Source: Cinnamomum chago (Eukaryota; Streptophyta; Magnoliopsida; Laurales; Lauraceae). From it: 64,000 bases of DNA. Position 1 is the first letter of the stretch; every line of letters starts with the position of its first letter. A program made the translations under genes and the position numbers. The stretch lies in assembly GCA_038049695.1 (NCBI GenBank), contig CP142454.1, positions 13,062,501 to 13,126,500 of the forward strand, written 5' to 3'. Under the pieces are notes generated by a model. That model was not told where the DNA came from and ran no database searches. It saw only the letters and a list, made by a program, of their open reading frames with translations. This document shows, piece by piece, positions 58,601-64,000 of this stretch.

Positions 58601-60840
58601 AAGATCCAACCATCAAAAGATGTAGCCACCCATTTTTATCTATGTAGCTGCATGATTCAATGGCACGACCGTTGTTTGATTTGGAATTCTTCAAAGAATG
58701 TCGTTAATTCAATAACATATGCTTTTCTTTTTTCTTTTTTTTTCAAAGTAATCACTTAGGTTCGAACCCTAGTCTATGTTAATAACACTTTCCATATAAT
58801 AGGGACCATAACCATCAATTCAATCTTCCCTGTACGCAATGCTACACACCTCAATTTCACATCAATCAAATAATATTGACCATTGGACCGGGCCATGCAA
58901 AAAACATGGCTAAATTGTGTTCACCCAACTCAATAGTGAATGCAACTCCATTTGGACAAAATTTGATGCAGTGGTCAAAGAGAAAACTGAGCATCTAATG
59001 GACGGTCAGGATTGCCAAAAGGAGGGGCCATTGTGCCCATAAAATAAAATCATGGTTAATTAGTGTTTTAATACTGTTTTTCTTCAATCCAATTGTCAAT
59101 ATCAATTTGGAGAAGAGCTCAAGCCTGCCTCAGTTAAAGATTTGAACCTAAATACTAAATAGTTCAGGTCATTTAAAGTTGGACCCCCCCTTTTGTATGG
59201 GTTTGAATGGATTTTTATCAAACGATGTGGTCGACCTTATGTGTTCACTCTCCTATTATTAATTGTAAACTGCAATCAACACATTTCTAGGGTATATTGA
59301 ACACAAAGAAAAAGAAAAGAAAGATGTGAAACCAAGTAGAAGTGAACAAATAATCATAAATTTCTACACTTACATTTTTGAAAAATAAACTGTAAATATT
59401 ATAAAAATAAATAACACTGTAAAGTATAAAGCTAACCTGTGTTGCGCCGGTTCATGACAATGAACTGGAATCGGGGTTGAGTATTCCTGCAACAATATAG
59501 TGATTTCTTTCTCAATCACACCACGCCATCATAATACAATGTTAAAAAAAAAAATATGAATGCCATAGGCTTTTAGGCAAACGTAATTAAAATGTTGTTT
59601 TGGAAGAGTATTATAAACTGTATATATGAGCGTGCATCCACCATGCATGTACCCAATCCAGAACCTCCAAATAAGAACAATGAGGGAACGTGGCTAAAAA
59701 AAAACACTAACCAGTCCAACCTAACAATCAGATCAATGGTTATTTTCTTGCTGAGTTTGGACCATTGGCTGTTTTCTCCTTCCAACATTCCATGTGATTG
59801 CTGCCCTGGATCAGTTTAGACAGCCCAATCACTGTAATTCATTCCAGCTGTCTCGTGAGAATACCATGTAACTCACCCTCTGGATAGAGTAAATGTACAA
59901 TATCTTTATGATCAGTGTGCTCGTGGTATAATCTACCACCCCCTTTCAGATTATTACACAACTCTTCTAAATAAAATAAAATAGAATAGAATCAAAATGA
60001 AAGTCAAATCAGACTACACTCTGCAGAATATGCTGGATATCCTGATCATATAAAACAAGGACCTGTTTGTTTCATGTAATTGAATACATAAGAATTCTAA
60101 GACTTTTATTTATAAAAAAATAGGGTTAAAATTGAGGAAACAAATGTGAGTTTCCAAAAATGACAATCAAATTACATCCACTCTAATGGAAAATGAATCA
60201 AGGTGAGGTATGAAATGAATACCCAGCCACCACCCTAGTAATTCAAATCATAGGAAAGTGAGTGTTGCATCAACACCAGTACCTTATAACCTACCTCATC
60301 TCATATCCTTCACCCCTCACCTCTTTAATTGACCCTGATGAGGAGTTCAATTGATCTTGAATTCCTACATATTCTATGCAAAAAAAACAGGCCCTAAGTA
60401 TTCATCCATGTATGATGCTACGACCCAAATGGGGTTATGGCCCGCAAATCACACCAATAAACGCAAACATTCATCTTTTTGTTATTGGTACTTAGACGTC
60501 CAAACTAACTAGTGATGCCACAGCAAAAGGGGGGACCAGAATTTAAACCCCACTGAGTGGCATACATGCATTTCAGTTCCATGTGCAAATCATAATAACA
60601 AATCAAGCTTTGATCCGAATTATCCTCTTCCTAACCCCCATAACCCCAGAAACAAGTTTCGAGCATTTGAGACTTAAAATACGGAAATTTTCCTAATTTT
60701 AACACAATTCACAGACAAAGGAAGACCAAGAGGGAAAAAGAACTTGCCTTTTGACTACGAAGAGAGATCCCTCAACATCCTTGCGACTCTGCAATAGAAA
60801 TCGAACAAAACCCATATCCATAAGAGCTGCGAGAAATCAC

Positions 60841-60897
<57 letters not shown>

Positions 60898-61058
60898 CAT
60901 TGATTGAGGTCGATGTTGAATTCATAGAAGGTGACGTGGGCGGCGGTGATGAGGATCTCTTCGACGAAGGGATCGATGCGCTGCAGAACCGTCAGATTCA
61001 GGACCTTGGTGCTCTGCTGGTCTAGATTCGGCATCAATTTCCCGCTCTGAGATGACAT
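50992..61058 (-). CDS. DCP1: mRNA-decapping enzyme subunit DCP1, eight exons
   Basis: Exons: 61058-60897, 60788-60748, 59486-59437, 58014-57870, 56792-56736, 55567-55441, 53245-52784 and 51048-50992, giving 366 residues with all phases consistent. The N-terminal EVH1-like domain shows NLTVLQRIDPFVEEILITA, HVTFYEFNIDLNQW, RKDVEGSLFVVKR, QPRFQFIVMNRRNT, LLYRNAAQEVNGIWFYN and ECEEVATLF. A linker, a long Pro/Ser-rich exon 7 and the C-terminal trimerisation motif VRDALVRLAQ + NNNFIDMVYREML follow. DCP1 activates the Dcp2 pyrophosphatase that removes the 5' cap, in cytoplasmic processing bodies. The length is close to the Arabidopsis protein. Intron 2 uses a GC donor (AAAAG|GCAAGT). Intron 1 is about 108 nt and half of it is a GA/CT microsatellite starting at the donor. 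Confidence 0.95.
51527..51850 (+). repeat. diverged tandem repeat in a DCP1 intron, about 160-bp period
   Basis: The phrase CTTGTCTTSGGAYAGAAA recurs at 51530 and 51690. GAGAAACRYYAAAKATACCC recurs at about 51610 and 51770, and CACTCCAATCTRTTTTCATG at about 51667 and 51827. The ORF at 51574-51819 is a by-product. Confidence 0.7.
55587..55611 (+). repeat. (GA)n microsatellite in a DCP1 intron
   Basis: 25 bp of GA, located 20 bp upstream of exon 6 on the minus strand. It reads as a CT tract that may extend the polypyrimidine tract of the 3' splice site. Confidence 0.85.
56133..56245. mobile_element. foldback element in a DCP1 intron
   Basis: A perfect 19-nt palindrome CGTGAGAGTCACTCTCACG at 56133-56151 precedes an inverted repeat with arms 56152-56181 and about 56213-56242, several mismatches. 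TA runs follow on the right. The form fits a small MITE, partly decayed. Confidence 0.6.
60845..60895 (+). repeat. (AG)n microsatellite at the first DCP1 splice donor
   Basis: 51 bp of AG. On the minus strand the exon ends CAATGG and the intron begins GTCTCTCTCT, so the repeat starts at intron position 2-3. Confidence 0.9.
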
Positions 61059-61082
61059 ATTCTTCTTCTTCTAAAAGGGCAA

Positions 61083-61103
61083 AAACCCTAACCCTAACCC
61101 TAA
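61083..61103 (-). promoter_or_regulatory. telomere-like telobox in the DCP1 leader
   Basis: Three tandem CCCTAAA-type units, AACCCTAACCCTAACCC on the plus strand, lie about 25-45 bp upstream of the DCP1 ATG. Teloboxes are frequent near start sites of plant growth and translation genes. A (GAA)n tract lies further upstream at 61131-61150. Confidence 0.6.
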
Positions 61104-61159
61104 TAAAACAGAGAATCTTTGTATCATGTAAGAAGAAGAAGAAGAAGAAGATGATGTAC

Positions 61160-62529
61160 TGTTTTTCTTTTCAAGCTCTGCACTAGGCTCGTCTTCTTCG
61201 ATAAAAATACCTAGTAACTTAAATAAATAAATATATATATATATACCGTACATAAGTTCAACTCTAGCCCGCAACCGCGGCCGCAGTAAAAAATTTGGAT
61301 AGGCAAGTTAATGACCCGTGAAAATAAATGATACATTCAACAAGACAAGACATGTAGTAAAACTAAATTTGGAGAAATACAATAAATTTTATCTAATATT
61401 GATCACAACGATAAAACGGAATTCATACAGTTGATCTTAATATTGTTAGGACAATGCTTTGATGGCTATATGGCACTGAATGAGTTCAGATCAGGTCAAT
61501 CCTATATAATATCTAAACTTAAAACTCGACTCGTTTATTATCCAGTTTGGAAATGTCAATTCGATCACTTCCGCTTATTAAGTAGGTCAGACTGAGGTTA
61601 ACTTGTTCGTGGACCAGATTGGGCTGGGCCACCTAGTTAGGTATGGTTTCATTATTTAGGGCCATATCCAGTCCTGGGGCATGAAGTTTAGGCCTAAGTC
61701 CTGCATATATTTTCAAACTAAATACATCTATTTTGTAAAATATGCTTACTGGGCCAGGCCTTCAAAATTATATTGGTACGGCCTGGGCCAAGAAACTATG
61801 CCTAGGTACAGGTCATGAGCCAAAGAACATAGCCAGATCCAGCTAATGTAAGGAGGGTTCTTATCTTACCCTCTGGAGTCCGATTATGATAGATTGGGAC
61901 ATAATAACCCTACAAAAATCAGAGCAAAGAACCATTCAAGTTCAACAGAGTATAAAAATTCATGGCTAATGTTATGTTGAATGTGTGTACCTTAATTTGT
62001 TGCATCAACTGATGGAAGGGTAGTGGGCCTTGGGCCTCTCTCGTTTAGGACTGTTCATCCATGGTGGCCCATTTCATATTGAGTAGGGCTTTCAATATAC
62101 AAAAACTGACCATTTGAGTAAGCCCCACCCCAACTCAACAGTTCTGGTCAATGGACTAGTACAATATCTGGACTTGAATGAACTCAGGCTCAGTCCATTG
62201 ACAGACCTAGTCATCGGACCCTAACGCCAAATTGGCCATTCCACATGGTTAATCCAACTAGATTTTGCTGACATTTTTTATCCCCCAAGAACCAAAACCA
62301 ACAACAATAACAAAATCAGGTATAAATAATACACCAACTATACCATTTGCATTGCAAACAACACAACAAAGCAAAATACACACACATACAATTAGACATT
62401 ACACCCACATTGCAGCATTACATATGAGGGAGGATAGAAACCTCTCTCAAATGAAACATATAGTATACTTGTTTTGAGACTGAAATGAGACCACAAGAAA
62501 GCCCACAAAGGTGAGGTACTGGTTGCATT
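61160..62529. other. intergenic between DCP1 promoter and CASP-like gene
   Basis: Holds a TA run (about 61230-61245) and GGCC-rich phrases around 61620-61860 that look like decayed repeat. No coding sequence is recognised. The part just below 62529 should contain the 3' UTR of the CASP-like gene. Confidence 0.45.
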
Positions 62530-63277
62530 TCATGGCCTTCGAAGAGCGCATGCTGACATTATAACAATGACAATGAAGATGGCTGCTGCAATGAAAGAAG
62601 CCACAACTGCGCCGCTGATGCGCTGGCAAAAGTCATTGAATTGTTGGCAGATAGCAATCCAATTTGCACTTGAATTCCCATTGTGAGCGAGGTAGACAAT
62701 AGCAGCTGCAGCAGAAGAAGCAGCCGTGGATAGAGCCAGCATTGCCTGTCACCATAATAATGTTAAATGAACACAAATTCTTTGCCTGGTGCATAAATGG
62801 TGGGCTGCTTTGGACAAGTCTTAAGCATGACTTGCATTTAGAAGATATATCTCACTAGATGAACCGTGCACTTCAATCACGTTTCAAATCAAGGGGCATA
62901 TGATATGCCCCATTTACACTTGTTTTTAAGAAATTCATGGTGACGGTAGTGGTGATGGTGGTTAGAGTGAGGGAGAGGATAATATATGAAATCTCAGGTA
63001 TGTGGGCTGGTGCCGGGCCTGAATTAGCTAGGCACGATAATTCAACAGTGTGGGCTAGAAAAAGCTTCAGCTTAGCCCGACCTGGCCATGACCAGAGCTA
63101 GCCTTGCTAGTTATTTATAGTCCTCTTTAAGTATTCTGAATTTTGAGACTTACAGTGTCAAAGAGTACCAGTAGAAACCTTATCCCGACTGCATGTGGCC
63201 GGACTATGGTGACAATGGAGAAAGGCAGGGAGAGGACAAGGTAACCGCTTACTATGGCATTTCCAATCACAAAAAAC
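62530..63277 (-). CDS. CASP-family membrane protein, last two exons (partial)
   Basis: Exon 2 is 63277-63154 (donor ACACT|GTAAGT) and exon 3 is 62745-62530 (acceptor GTGACAG|GCA). The joined sequence reads [34 protein letters not shown] + [40 protein letters not shown] and a final hydrophobic helix. This is the signature of true Casparian strip membrane domain proteins rather than distant CASP-like ones (the conserved LAHNGN and CQQF loop segment). CASPs scaffold the lignified Casparian strip in the root endodermis and span the membrane four times. The first exon, carrying the cytosolic N-terminus and first helix, is not visible before base 64000, so either intron 1 exceeds 700 bp or the gene is incomplete. 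Confidence 0.88.
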
Positions 63278-64000
63278 CTGCATCAAAGGCATTATCAACT
63301 ACCCAGATTCAACAGCAGACCAAAAGAAAAGAATCATAACTATGTACATACATGATCATGGAAATAAGACTTTACACATATGTACAGCACATATTTTAAT
63401 TACTTAACACCAATAAATTCCTACCATCCTAATTAATAATTATATCAAATCAGGTATTTCATCACTTCGATTAGCATTGCATGTTAAGTGATATGTTGAG
63501 GTCAACATCCACCATCGCTTCTAAGCGGTCATAATTGTGGTCGAGCCCCAGCCCGAGCCCTTAGCATAAAACCATTGTTGTACCATTTTCCATCACCAAT
63601 TGATTTTGGGATAATGGGGTGTAAGATCCTACATGATGGTAAGAAGCTTGAGTTGACTAATTTGTTGAAGGGGCCAATGTGAAATCTAGGCCCAAAAGAA
63701 AGCCCATTTATCAATTGCTCCTAAAAATCATGTTAAAAGAAGGCCATAGAATAATTGAAATGCATGTTAAAAGTAGGCAGAGGCACAATCCACAGCATGC
63801 TGGAAAATAACCCAGATCAACATTGGCCCATAAATTTAGTTCAAACCTGCCCCATAGTAGTTGAGTTAGGGTAGTGGGCCCAAGCCCAACCATCCTACAA
63901 TCAGCCTACCAATATATTCATATAAACTATCACGTTTATACAATGAACAGAGGTAGAGGTAGGTCGAATGCTACTTTTGTTTAAATACCAACCCTCCAGT
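63278..64000 (-). other. probable first intron of the CASP gene
   Basis: No exon 1-like sequence is seen on the minus strand, and no other gene is recognised. GGGCC-rich phrases near 63540-63720 and 63840-63890 resemble decayed repeat. Confidence 0.4.

Noticed and set aside
1-64000. tRNA or rRNA genes
   Set aside because: B-box-like sequences near 2270, 2761, 48842 and 58756 were examined; none is within a cloverleaf-compatible tRNA, and no rRNA-like sequence was seen.

Overview
This is plant nuclear DNA. It is AT-rich, has spliced genes with long introns, and carries nested LTR retrotransposons, SINEs, LINE fragments and foldback elements. The conserved proteins (DCP1, a CASP-type membrane protein, a CFL1-type WW protein, an organellar RRM protein) are land-plant families, so the source is a flowering plant with a repeat-rich genome. 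I cannot place it more precisely from sequence alone.

All six genes I can support lie on the minus strand. In ascending coordinates they are: a two-exon short-chain dehydrogenase/reductase (4855-7112); a CFL1-like WW-domain protein (30021-30981); a conserved plant protein of unknown function (34492-38217, four exons); a small organelle-type RRM protein (44813-48272, four exons); mRNA-decapping subunit DCP1 (50992-61058, eight exons); and the last two exons of a CASP-family protein (62530-63277), whose first exon is not visible. Exon joins were worked out by hand from splice sites, reading phase and family conservation. These genes have unrelated jobs and no operon-like logic.

Region by region: 1-1253 is the 3' end of a copia-type element. 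1254-4854 is intergenic, with one SINE that has a perfect 11-bp target duplication. From 7278 to 26052 there is a tower of LTR elements. A 2.6-kb solo LTR (target duplication CATAG) is split by a 4.1-kb solo LTR (GGCCC) and by a nearly pristine 7.9-kb gag-only element (GAATG). Next to it sits a rearranged gypsy fragment that preserves what looks like both the empty and the filled version of one insertion site. A minus-strand solo LTR (27323-29988) ends 32 bp after the CFL1-like stop codon. 38674-39400 is an array of long near-perfect hairpins just upstream of the unknown-function gene; it runs into CACTA-like terminal sequence and a 465-bp tandem repeat. The 41-64 kb part is gene-dominated, with LINE, SINE and foldback insertions in introns and spacers.

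The most interesting signals are (i) clusters of short palindromes of the type CCGGTTAACCGG, CCGGTCGACCGG or CGCTCGAGCG inside four different LTR families, and (ii) the hairpin array at 38.7-39.4 kb.
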